From contig CANGYJ010000012.1 in the NCBI GenBank assembly GCA_947458455.1, forward strand, positions 82,422 through 146,421: DNA of 64,000 bases, given 5' to 3'. Source of the stretch: Verrucomicrobiaceae bacterium. Lineage in GTDB: Bacteria; Verrucomicrobiota; Verrucomicrobiia; Verrucomicrobiales; Verrucomicrobiaceae. The notes below the pieces were generated by a model. That model did no database searches, was not told where the DNA came from, and saw nothing but the letters and a program-made list of their open reading frames with translations. How positions within the stretch are numbered: position 1 is the first letter of the stretch; the number at the start of each line of letters is the position of its first letter. The translations under genes and the position numbers were made by a program. Below, piece by piece: positions 38,937 to 47,888 of the stretch.

Positions 38937-39196
38937 GCGAGGCCTTGCTGGCGGAGATAGCGGCGCGCCTTGGCCTGCAGGATAGAGATCATGCCTGCGG
39001 CGTTCACCATGGCCTCGTACTCAGATTTTTCTTCCTGGGTGATGGTTCCTTCGCGGTTTTTTTCCGCCAACTCGTCCAGCCGTGCCTGAGCAGCCGTGTC
39101 TGCGCGTGCGTCGGCGAGCGATCTGGCGGATTTTTCGTTCAGCGCTTCCTCGAACGGGAGAAGGAAGCGATCCAGAAGGGCGGCTGAGGCACGCAT
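38933..39196 (-). CDS. Small helical protein translationally coupled to HNH endonuclease
   Basis: Overlaps HNH start; Ala/Glu-rich LLDRFLLPFEEALNEKSARSLADARADTAAQARLDELAEKNREGTITQEEKSEYEAMVNAAGMISILQAKARRYL. Confidence 0.7.
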   Translation of the reverse strand: MRASAALLDRFLLPFEEALNEKSARSLADARADTAAQARLDELAEKNREGTITQEEKSEYEAMVNAAGMISILQAKARRYLRQQGLA

Positions 39197-39362
39197 ACGC
39201 CTAGAGTAAATAGAGGCAGATGGATTGGCAAGAGCCCCTTTCGGAAGCAGCATGCAGATCAAGTATCATCCGTACGAATCCTCCTTGGGCGGTCCCAGGA
39301 AGAGATCAAAGCCAGAGATCATCTTCGCCATCATGAGTCGAGTGTGCTTTTGTGCTTGCTGC

Positions 39363-39917
39363 CTACTGTCCAGCCAGCCGCACCGGCGTGAGTTCGGCGG
39401 ATTTGCCGCCGCCATCGACAGTGAGAATGCCTTCTTGAAGGGTGATTTGGAGGTCCATCGCTTTGTCGGCGAGTAGAGCGAGGGTTTTGACCTGCGCGGG
39501 ATCGAGCTGCCAGACGGTGAGGTTGCGCACTTTGGCGATTTTTTCTGCCACAGAGGCCCACCACGCGGCGCTGGTGTTGCTGAAGGTGTAGATGGTGACT
39601 CGCTTCGAGCGGCCGCAGGCTCGCACAAGGCGTTTTTCCTCCGGCTGGCCAAGGTCGATCTCATGCATGCGAAGGCCGGTGAGGTCGTTTTGCACCAGAG
39701 CGGGCTCATCCGGCTCGAACATGTCCTTGCCGAATTCGAGGGAGCCGAGGTCGTTGGTCTCGGGCGTGTTGAGCACCCAGGCGAGGAGGCGGATCATCAT
39801 GCGCTCCTCGGTCTCCGAGGGGTGGCGGGCGATGGTGAGGCTGTGGTCCTGATAGACGTTGCGGTCGAGATCGGAGAAGGAGACGGCGGCTTTGTGGATG
39901 ATCGCTTTGAGGGCCAT
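39363..39917 (-). CDS. YaeQ family protein
   Basis: IHKAAVSFSDLDRNVYQDHSLTIARHPSETEERMMIRLLAWVLN. Confidence 0.92.
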   Translation of the reverse strand: MALKAIIHKAAVSFSDLDRNVYQDHSLTIARHPSETEERMMIRLLAWVLNTPETNDLGSLEFGKDMFEPDEPALVQNDLTGLRMHEIDLGQPEEKRLVRACGRSKRVTIYTFSNTSAAWWASVAEKIAKVRNLTVWQLDPAQVKTLALLADKAMDLQITLQEGILTVDGGGKSAELTPVRLAGQ

Positions 39918-40153
39918 GCGGGTAGTTAGCGGCGTGCGGGATGAGGGTCAAGACAAGCGACGATCTCGGTCTCGGCGCATGACCAAGCTTGTCAGCAGTT
40001 AATAATTATCATAAATCAAGCAATGCCTGCCTTTTTGGTCGCTGCAACCGGTCACCCAATGCCCCTCGCCGCCACGAAGACTGAGGCTTTTCGCCACAAC
40101 CTCCTGACGAAAAAAGCCTCGCGCCTGCTGCCCGGCCATCCCAGATTCCCGCC

Positions 40154-41131
40154 ATGTCCCTCGACTACCGTGACTACATGCGTGAGCAGCCTCCCCGGCG
40201 CTCTCCGTCCCCCATCAGCAGGGTGCGGAACCTTTCCGCCTTTGCGTGGATCATGATCGCCCTCGGGATGATGTTTGCGGCGCAGTTTGGCTTCGACACG
40301 CAAGAGATCATTAAGTTGGAAGGCTCGGTGAGCGTGGCAAAACTCGCCGCAGGGAAGTTTTGGACGCTGGTGAGCTACATGTTCGTTCACGGCACCGTGG
40401 GCCACTTCCTGCTGAACGTGCTGATGCTGTGGTTTGTGGGCCGGCAGGTGCAGAATCTTTTCGGAGGACGGCACTTCCTTCAGATTTTCTTCCTCAGCGG
40501 CATCGCCGGAGCAGTGCTGGAGATGGCTGTGAATGGTTTTGTGCATGGCGATACCGTCACGCCTCTCGTGGGAGCTTCCGCCTGCGCCTTCGGCCTGCTC
40601 ATGGCGCTGGCGGTGCTGCTGCCGGACGAGCAAATCACCGTCTTCATCTACTTCATCATTCCCGTGCCCATGCGCTTGTCGACGCTCGCCAAGGTGCTGG
40701 TGGTCATGCAAACCGTTTTTGCCGTCGCCGGGCTGCTTTTGCCCAACTGGCTGCCGGAGGGCCTCAAAATCGCCTACTTCGCCCACCTAGGCGGGGCCTT
40801 TGCAGGCTGGTTTTATGCCAGGGCACTCGGTTATGGCGGACGCCCCATGACCTACCGCAGCCAATGGCAGCCTGAGGCGCAGCTCCACCGCACACCTGCC
40901 ACCGCCCGCGTCGTCGCACGCGGCCGGGTGCAGATGGATTTTGAGGCCCCAGCGGCCTCCAAAAGTGCCCCAACTGCCCCGGCACCCAATGATCTCGAAG
41001 CCGAGGTCAATGACATCCTCGATAAAATCCTCGTCGATGGCATCGGCAGTCTCACAGAAGCTGAAAAGCGCCTCCTGGAGCGTGCCAGCGCCGAAATCCA
41101 ACAGCGTGAGCAAACCGGCTCGCTGCGTTGA
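40154..41131 (+). CDS. Rhomboid family intramembrane serine protease
   Basis: FVHGTVGHFLLNVLMLWFVGRQVQNLFGGRHFLQIFFLSGIAGA; GASACAFGL; AHLGGAFAGW. Confidence 0.88.
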   Translation: MSLDYRDYMREQPPRRSPSPISRVRNLSAFAWIMIALGMMFAAQFGFDTQEIIKLEGSVSVAKLAAGKFWTLVSYMFVHGTVGHFLLNVLMLWFVGRQVQNLFGGRHFLQIFFLSGIAGAVLEMAVNGFVHGDTVTPLVGASACAFGLLMALAVLLPDEQITVFIYFIIPVPMRLSTLAKVLVVMQTVFAVAGLLLPNWLPEGLKIAYFAHLGGAFAGWFYARALGYGGRPMTYRSQWQPEAQLHRTPATARVVARGRVQMDFEAPAASKSAPTAPAPNDLEAEVNDILDKILVDGIGSLTEAEKRLLERASAEIQQREQTGSLR

Positions 41132-41290
41132 AACAGCCGAAAAGCATCCACCACGATGTTTTCCACCCGAGCCCTTGCTCTCGCCCTTTTGATCCTTGTC
41201 GTCGTCGGTAGCGGCCTGATCATCCGCCAGTGCCGCCACGCTCCAGTGCCGACTCCGAAACCTCTTTTGCATCAGGAACTGCCAGACGAG

Positions 41291-41476
41291 TAGGCCGGAT
41301 GTGTTCGGCGCATGACGCATCGCAAACTTCACGACTTTCTTCGCCGAACTATCCGGCTCATTTGGGGGGGGGGGCGATCAAATGCCGGTGAGCAAGTGAG
41401 CGCACCCACAGCCGGATAGTTGGGCATCGAGCTCGATGAGAACCACGAGATGGTTCCGCCCAACACATCCGGCCTA
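41291..41476. repeat. REP-like doublet: two hairpins in opposite orientation with a G11 tract between
   Basis: taggccggatgtgttcggcg (41291-41310)...cgccgaactatccggct (41342-41358); G11 at 41364-41374; agccggatagttgggc (41410-41425)...cgcccaacacatccggccta (41457-41476). Confidence 0.88.
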
Positions 41477-41490
41477 AAAGCTAGCCCCGC

Positions 41491-42495
41491 TCAAAACAGC
41501 TCCGCCTGCGCTCGCGGTGGAGGTGGCAGGCCGATCTTCTTGTAGGCCGCTGGCATCGCCACACGACCTCGCGGCGTGCGTTTGAGATAGCCTTGCATCA
41601 CGAGATAAGGCTCATGCACATCCTCCAACGTACTCGCATCCTCGCCCACGGCCACCGCCACGCTGCCCATGCCCACCGGACCGCCATCAAACTTCCCGAT
41701 GATGGCTTCGAGGATGCGGGTGTCCATATCATCGAGGCCGCTCTCATCAATATCACGCATGCTCAGCGCCGCCTGCGCCACCTCACCCGTGATCACGTTC
41801 TGCGCTTTGACCAGAGCGTAGTCTCGCACCCAGCGGAGAAGGTGATTGGCCACACGCGGTGTGCCGCGTGAACGGCGAGCGATCTCATGAGCGCCGTCTT
41901 TTTCAATCGAGACATCCAGCAGCTTCGAGGAACGCATCAGAATGTGCTCCAACTCTTCTGTCGTGTAGTAATCGAGCCGGTTCGGAATGCCGAAACGGCT
42001 GCGCATCGGCGCAGTGAGCTTGCCGGCCCGCGTCGTCGCTCCCACCAAAGTGAAAGGCGGCAAATCGAGGCGGATCGTGCGGGCCTTGGGTCCTTGGTCG
42101 ATGATGATGTCTAGCCGAAAATCCTCAATCGCGGGATACAAATACTCCTCCACGCTAGGATGTAGCCGGTGGATCTCGTCAATGAAAAGCACGTCCCGAT
42201 CCTGCAGATTGGTAAGGAGGCCCGCGAGATCGCCGGCGCGTTCGATCTGTGGTCCGCTCGTCGTGTGGAGCTTGGAACCAACGGCGCTGGCAATCAAATT
42301 CGCCAGCGTCGTCTTGCCTAGGCCGGGTGGACCACAAAGCAGCACATGATCCAGCGCCTCACCACGAATTTTCGCTGCCTCCACCATCACCAGGATCTGC
42401 TCTTTGACCTTCGTCTGACCATGAAACTCCGAAAAATCCGCCGGGCGGAGGGCCAGATCAAAGGGCGAGTCAGGTTCGTTGAGCGCGGGATTCAC
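41491..42495 (-). CDS. ruvB: Holliday junction branch migration DNA helicase RuvB
   Basis: [72 protein letters not shown]. Confidence 0.97.
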   Translation of the reverse strand: MNPALNEPDSPFDLALRPADFSEFHGQTKVKEQILVMVEAAKIRGEALDHVLLCGPPGLGKTTLANLIASAVGSKLHTTSGPQIERAGDLAGLLTNLQDRDVLFIDEIHRLHPSVEEYLYPAIEDFRLDIIIDQGPKARTIRLDLPPFTLVGATTRAGKLTAPMRSRFGIPNRLDYYTTEELEHILMRSSKLLDVSIEKDGAHEIARRSRGTPRVANHLLRWVRDYALVKAQNVITGEVAQAALSMRDIDESGLDDMDTRILEAIIGKFDGGPVGMGSVAVAVGEDASTLEDVHEPYLVMQGYLKRTPRGRVAMPAAYKKIGLPPPPRAQAELF

Positions 42496-42736
42496 AGTTC
42501 GTCATGTAGAGCACGCCCCAGGCCCCGTGCAAGACATCCTCAGCGCCCACGCCAAAACCTCGCTGCCTTCCGGCAGCTTAATCATTGGAGGAGGACCACA
42601 ACTGGATGATTCCATGCCCGGCGGCACAGAACAGGACGAACTGCTTATTTTACCTCTATCCAAAAATTTGGTATTTAGGTGAACCTCAAGATCCGTCTTG
42701 TTATTTTGAGCAAAGCAGAAAAAAATGTAGCTGCTT

Positions 42737-43186
42737 ATGAAAGCTAAACTACTCCTCGTCGTCGCGGCACTAGCCGTTTTCTCTACTCCGTTACTTATCA
42801 GTGCAGACGCTCCTAAGAAGGCGCCAGCAAAGAAAACCGAAGCTAAATCGGATCAAGACACCTATCCCTTCTATGGAAAGGTCACCGCCATCACCTCCCG
42901 CACACTCACCATCGTCCGCGGCGAAAACGCGGAGGCTGCTGAAGCTAAGTTCAACCTCAACGCCAGCACCGAGTATGTGAACGGAGACAAACCCGCTACG
43001 TTTGAGGCCGTCAAAGTCGGCTCCTGGGTGGGCGGCAGTGTGAAGAAAGCCACGGGTGAAGGCCATGACAGCGTCTTGAAACTCAACATCGGCGTCAAAC
43101 AGAAGGGCTCCGGCAAGTCGGAGACTCCGGCGAAGAAGAAGGAAGAGACCAAAAAGAAGGAGAGTTCGAAAAAGAAGAGCGAGTAA
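42737..43186 (+). CDS. Exported hypothetical protein, Lys/Glu-rich C-terminus
   Basis: Signal peptide MKAKLLLVVAALAVFSTPLLISADA; YPFYGKVTAITSRTLTIVRG resembles an OB/DUF5666-like strand pattern. Confidence 0.6.
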   Translation: MKAKLLLVVAALAVFSTPLLISADAPKKAPAKKTEAKSDQDTYPFYGKVTAITSRTLTIVRGENAEAAEAKFNLNASTEYVNGDKPATFEAVKVGSWVGGSVKKATGEGHDSVLKLNIGVKQKGSGKSETPAKKKEETKKKESSKKKSE

Positions 43187-43203
43187 CGCTTCCGATTCCT
43201 CCA

Positions 43204-43252
43204 GATGGCATGGCGCGGCATGACCAACGGCCCGCCATGCCATCGTTTTTTT
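43204..43252 (+). terminator. Rho-independent terminator
   Basis: 12-bp perfect stem gatggcatggcg/cgccatgccatc followed by a T-run, 18 nt after the stop of 42737-43186. Confidence 0.85.
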
Positions 43253-43264
43253 CATTCGACAGTC

Positions 43265-43648
43265 ATGGAATCACGCTACCGCCGCAAACGGAAGGCCTCG
43301 GGTGTGATGGCGGTGGAACCGCAGCATGTTCCGTGGTGGTGGCAGGCCCTCGCCTTGCTCGCCCTCATTGCCGCAGGAGCAGGGGTGCTCCAGGAAGCCC
43401 CTGTCCACCACCGTCCCAGCCTTGTCGCAGACTCTCCTACCTGCGTGGACATCAATTTCGGCTCGGCGGCTGAACTCGATTCGTTGCCCCGCATTGGCCC
43501 CGCGCTCGCCAAGGCCATCATGGCGGCACGCCCGTTCTCCAAGCCTGAGGACATCGAACGAGTCAAAGGCATCAGCCCTGCCATGGCAGGCAGATTACGC
43601 CCCTTGATCCAAGCAGCTCACGGGCGACGTGCTGCGGACAGGCGGTGA
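43265..43648 (+). CDS. ComEA-like helix-hairpin-helix protein with N-terminal TM segment
   Basis: VDINFGSAAELDSLPRIGPALAKAIMAARPFSKPEDIERVKGISPAMAGRLRP. Confidence 0.8.
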   Translation: MESRYRRKRKASGVMAVEPQHVPWWWQALALLALIAAGAGVLQEAPVHHRPSLVADSPTCVDINFGSAAELDSLPRIGPALAKAIMAARPFSKPEDIERVKGISPAMAGRLRPLIQAAHGRRAADRR

Positions 43649-44000
43649 TGTATCCTAGCCTTTCCCGCAAGGCTCGTGAAAACGCGGTGCTGAGGTTTCA
43701 AAAACATCCCCACCCCCCCAAGAGAATCACTCCACCGCCCGCTGCCGCAGCCTTCGCAGGCAAACAACCCGCCAGCGCTTTCTGTTATGCGTCGCGCTCC
43801 ATCTTTCCGCTTCGGGCCAAACTTCTCCCGATGCTGACCGAAGATGCTCTCCACGAACTCTTTGCCACCAATCACCAAGCCGTCGCTGAAGTAGCGCACT
43901 ATCAACCAAACCAGTTCAAAGGCCGAAAACTTCCCAGTTCGCCTCCAACACCGTTTTGGACTCGGCAGCACTCACACCGATTGATGCCTAAAAATAGTCC

Positions 44001-44028
44001 AAAAAAATGGCTCACAAATGTGAGCCAT
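44001..44028 (-). terminator. Rho-independent terminator downstream of the PEP-CTERM gene
   Basis: Minus strand ATGGCTCACATTTGTGAGCCATTTTTTT; 10-bp perfect stem plus T7. Confidence 0.85.
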
Positions 44029-44057
44029 CTCCATGCGAAAAAAATTCGAGGTTTTCT

Positions 44058-44711
44058 TTAGCGGCGGCGGCGAATCAATACTCCAAAAAAGCCAAAGACA
44101 GTGAGCATCACTCGAGAAGGTTCAGGAACCGCAGCGAGGTTAACGTTGACCCCATTATCTGTTCCAACCACAATCTCACTTCCAGAAGCAGCATTTAACA
44201 GAAGACTGCGAGTGTTGCTGTCAGCAGGACCTGTGTAGCCAGCATCCTTGACAACTGCCCACTCAGTTGCGCCAGCAAATGATGTAGAAGTTGTCGCTGG
44301 GGACCCAGATGTTCCTGCAACGTAGTTACCAGCGTCGAATGCAATCACATATAGCTGAGTTCCCTGAGGAAGTGACCCAATGGGGATATTTTGAACTGTG
44401 CCACTGATGGTTGGAAAAGCCCAATCATGTCCAACTGCCAAAGTCGCTCCGGATGCATTACGAACATCGCGGTAACCTAAAGCAATTAAGTCAGCAAATG
44501 CAGTTGAGGCGCTAAGAGCTTGAATCTGGCTATCAAACACGGGTGTTGCAAAGTAACCGATCGAAACTCCACCGGCTGAAAGGGCAGCTCCCGTAGATTT
44601 CAAAAATCCACCAACGGTAACGTTTTCGACGTGAGCGATCGTGACCGCAGCGTTGGCGGAGATTGCAAAACTTGCCAAAGCGATAAGTCCAAGCTTAAAA
44701 ATTGATTTCAT
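44058..44711 (-). CDS. PEP-CTERM sorting-domain protein
   Basis: Signal peptide MKSIFKLGLIALASFAISANA; C-terminus VPEPSRVMLTVFGFFGVLIRRRR. Confidence 0.88.
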   Translation of the reverse strand: MKSIFKLGLIALASFAISANAAVTIAHVENVTVGGFLKSTGAALSAGGVSIGYFATPVFDSQIQALSASTAFADLIALGYRDVRNASGATLAVGHDWAFPTISGTVQNIPIGSLPQGTQLYVIAFDAGNYVAGTSGSPATTSTSFAGATEWAVVKDAGYTGPADSNTRSLLLNAASGSEIVVGTDNGVNVNLAAVPEPSRVMLTVFGFFGVLIRRRR

Positions 44712-44762
44712 GTGTCAGTGATTTAATTGTCAGGTTAAAAGAGCAAATACTTCAAATAAGAA

Positions 44763-45716
44763 TTAAGGAGCCAGAGGAGAATTCACGGTCCATACGGTAT
44801 CCGTGCCGACGGAAACTACCACACCACGATTGAGAGGAAGTGCGTCCGTTGCAGCTGGAACAAGAGGGGTAAAGCCTGCATCAAGCATTGCCGAACCGTC
44901 CGAGAAGTATGTTCCGACAGTGGTCAACTGACCGTCAGTGCTAAAGGTGTTGATGCCATCGGCATAGGGAGTCAGTGCGCTTGAGATGGAATTTCCATAA
45001 AACGGAGTTGCGGCTGCGGGATTCAATACACCAACAATGTTTGTCGTCGCAGCATACAGAGTTACTTTTGTTTTTGTGGGTTTCACTTCTCCCATGAAGT
45101 TGAATGCGACGGGTGTCGTCGCAGTGAAGGCAAAACCAGTGCCAGGATAAACTACTGTATGTCCAGCTGGTGAGGCAAAATCTTCCGCAACCCAGGAACC
45201 AGCGCCATCATAGAAGCGAGTAGACGTGCTGCCATTGGCATTGAAAACGTTGGCAGAATCGGCAAACGCCGAAAGCCCTGTCGCCCCCTGCACAATTTTA
45301 TCGAGCGTGACATGCTCACGAATCGCAACTTGATAAGTGCCTGACGGGCCAGCACTGAAAAGGGTGAGCGCCGTGGCGGAATTACCGGAGATGTCTAAAA
45401 TGGTTCCTTCGGAAGGCCCTGAAACGATCTCTGCATAAAACTTTGGGTAATTAGGTATCGGAGCTGTAAAGCTCGTAGTGTTGTAAGCACCAACAGTCCA
45501 TCCAGGCGCGGTCGATGGGGTGATGGTCGTTCCACTAATCACTACCTGCCCTTGATAAACGCTCGAGTTCACTAGGGTTGGCACAACAAAGGCAAATCCT
45601 GCTGGAACTGAGAGCGACGAAAACCCAACAATCCCCGAGGTAGCTCCCTGGCCGAAAGCAGCCGGGACGGAGAAGAGGGCAGTGCCGAGAAGGGTGAGCG
45701 CGAGACAAGTTTTCAT
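44763..45716 (-). CDS. Secreted hypothetical protein (possibly TIGR02597-like)
   Basis: Signal peptide MKTCLALTLLGTALFSVPAAFGQ; family suggestion from memory only. Confidence 0.6.
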   Translation of the reverse strand: MKTCLALTLLGTALFSVPAAFGQGATSGIVGFSSLSVPAGFAFVVPTLVNSSVYQGQVVISGTTITPSTAPGWTVGAYNTTSFTAPIPNYPKFYAEIVSGPSEGTILDISGNSATALTLFSAGPSGTYQVAIREHVTLDKIVQGATGLSAFADSANVFNANGSTSTRFYDGAGSWVAEDFASPAGHTVVYPGTGFAFTATTPVAFNFMGEVKPTKTKVTLYAATTNIVGVLNPAAATPFYGNSISSALTPYADGINTFSTDGQLTTVGTYFSDGSAMLDAGFTPLVPAATDALPLNRGVVVSVGTDTVWTVNSPLAP

Positions 45717-45853
45717 GGAGGAGAAGAATGGGTTTCAATGAATAAATCCCCGAATTGAGGGATTTGTTACAGGGTTTCGGCAATTCTGTCGATATTTTTT
45801 TGGCTGAGGTTTGAAACGTTCGTGTGACGGCTTGGAGACAAGGGAGAGGTGGC

Positions 45854-45888
45854 GAACGTTGAACATTCAACTTTGAACATTAAACCTA
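45854..45888. repeat. Degenerate heptamer repeat tract
   Basis: gaacgtt|gaacatt|caacttt|gaacatt|aaaccta. Confidence 0.75.
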
Positions 45889-46017
45889 GAATCCTATGGA
45901 GGGGATGTGAATGACCGGAGTGACCTGGATGACGGGGGTAGGGATGCGAGGATTTGGGGACGCGGATGGGGGAATTTAGATTTCAGATTTTTGGATTTGG
46001 GGTTAAGGGCCGGGGAC

Positions 46018-47772
46018 ATGATCGGGGATGACTACTTTGAACTGCGCTCGCGCATCGGCACGGAGCTGATGGCGCTGGGGGCAGCGGTGCGGGAAGCCGG
46101 GGAGGCCTCGCCTGGCCCGGAGGCGGGCACGATTCTGAACAATCTGCTGGCGAGCCTGAAGGAGCCTTTTGTTTTTGTGGTGGCGGGGGAGGTGAATGTG
46201 GGGAAATCGACCTTCCTGAATGCGCTTTTCGGCCAGGATTTCTCCCGGACGGGGGTGATGCCGACGACGGACAAGATCCTCTTCTTTAAGCACGGCCCGG
46301 AGGTGAAGGTGACGCCGATCACGCCCACTTTGGACGAGGTGCAGGCCCCAGCGGACTTTCTGCAGGACTTCCACATCGTGGACACGCCGGGGACGAACTC
46401 GATCGAGAACGAGCACCAGGAGATCACGGAGCGCTTTGTGCCTATCGCGGACCTGGTGATCTTCGTTTTCTCGGCGATGAACCCCTGGGGGGCCTCGGCG
46501 TGGCAGTTCCTGGAGAAGGTGCACCGGGACTGGATGCGAAATGTGGTCTTTGTGCTCCAGCAGAGCGATCTGCGTAGCCCGGAGGAGGTGCAGGTGATCA
46601 CAGATTACATGCGGGAGCTGTGCCGGGGCCGCTTTGGCCGGGAGTTCCCGATCTTCCCGATTTCGGCCAAAAAGGCCTTTCTGGCCCGCAGCGGGGGGCT
46701 GGACCGGGACAAGCTGCTGGAGGAAAGCGGATTTCTCCCGCTGGAGGCGCATCTCTCCGCCGTGGTGCGGGGCCAGCCGTCGCGGCAAAAAAAGCTCTCC
46801 GGCACGATCCATCTCGCCCGGCAGATCCTCGATCAGCTCCACGAACGCACCGTGGCGGTCACGCGTCTCCTGAATCGCCGTGCCTCCCTGCTGACCGAGC
46901 TTCTGACCGAGCGAGAGATACAGGTGGACCGCACTTTAAAGAAGGTGCTGCCGGCTCTGGATGCCACGGAAAGGGACTACCACGAGGGCGTGCTGCGTGT
47001 GGCTGGCCTCACCAATGACCTCCTCGCCACGCGACGGGCCTTTCAGAAGCCGCCTTCGCCTGAGGATGAGCCGGAGCGCACGCAAAGCCTTGACCACCGC
47101 CTCCTCCAAGAACTGCACCAACGCACCGGCGACCGCTGGCGGCAGCTCAGCCTCATGCTGGAGGAGGATGTGCGGCAATACGACCGCTTCATGCGCTCCC
47201 AAAGCCGCCAGATCATCACGCTACCCGATCCCCCTGCCCCGGAAACCGAGGGCGAAAGCGAGCTGCGCCGCCGTTTTTCCACGAGAGTGGACTCAGCGCT
47301 GCGTCGCTTCGTGCTGGCGCTGGAGCTGGACGAGGATGTGGAGCCGGGCCTGCTCCGTGCCCGGCAGACCGCCCGCTGGCTGCCACGGCTGGCTCCGGGG
47401 GTGCTGATCATGACGATCGTCACGGCTTGGCTGGGCGGATGGAAAAACTGGGACGATCTGCTGCCAGCCCTGATCGTGCTCGGCTCCGGGCTGATTCTGA
47501 TCGGCGTGGTCTATCTGATCACGCAGATGCGCCTGGCGGCCGCCCGCAACGCGATCCTCGATAAGCTGGAGGAATCTACCGCCACCCTCCGCGAGATGCT
47601 TTCGGAGCAGCTCAAGGAAGAAGTCACGCACGCTTTTACGAAGTCCCGCGAGACGCTAGAGCCGCTCCAAACTGCCGCGCTACAGACCGAGCAGGACGGT
47701 GCCCTTCGTCTGGAACGCCTGCGCCGGCTGGGTGAGTCGCTTGAAGGACTGGAGAAGCAGGTGGCAGGGTGA
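46018..47772 (+). CDS. Bacterial dynamin-like GTPase
   Basis: VVAGEVNVGKSTFLNALFG (G1), PTTDKI, HIVDTPGTNS (G3), VVFVLQQSDL (atypical G4); two TM segments near residue 480; coiled-coil flanks. Confidence 0.85.
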   Translation: MIGDDYFELRSRIGTELMALGAAVREAGEASPGPEAGTILNNLLASLKEPFVFVVAGEVNVGKSTFLNALFGQDFSRTGVMPTTDKILFFKHGPEVKVTPITPTLDEVQAPADFLQDFHIVDTPGTNSIENEHQEITERFVPIADLVIFVFSAMNPWGASAWQFLEKVHRDWMRNVVFVLQQSDLRSPEEVQVITDYMRELCRGRFGREFPIFPISAKKAFLARSGGLDRDKLLEESGFLPLEAHLSAVVRGQPSRQKKLSGTIHLARQILDQLHERTVAVTRLLNRRASLLTELLTEREIQVDRTLKKVLPALDATERDYHEGVLRVAGLTNDLLATRRAFQKPPSPEDEPERTQSLDHRLLQELHQRTGDRWRQLSLMLEEDVRQYDRFMRSQSRQIITLPDPPAPETEGESELRRRFSTRVDSALRRFVLALELDEDVEPGLLRARQTARWLPRLAPGVLIMTIVTAWLGGWKNWDDLLPALIVLGSGLILIGVVYLITQMRLAAARNAILDKLEESTATLREMLSEQLKEEVTHAFTKSRETLEPLQTAALQTEQDGALRLERLRRLGESLEGLEKQVAG

Positions 47773-47888
47773 GGAAGGGGCGGTCAAGGCGGTCAAAACT
47801 CGTCAAGGAGAGTCCAGGTGGTGCAAGACTACCTTTTGACCTTCTTGACGCTTTTGACTTCCCTGCCCCGTTCCGAGGCTCAGCCTCC

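Noticed and set aside
43645-44061. 138-aa + ORF and the overlapping minus ORF 43618-43971
   Set aside because: Low-complexity Pro/Ala/Lys composition, no motifs, runs into the terminator hairpin; not supported as genes
47773-47888. gtcaa/ttgac-rich inverted repeat between dynamin-like and PSD1 genes
   Set aside because: Between convergent genes; most simply a transcription-terminator-like structure, and the periodicity is irregular
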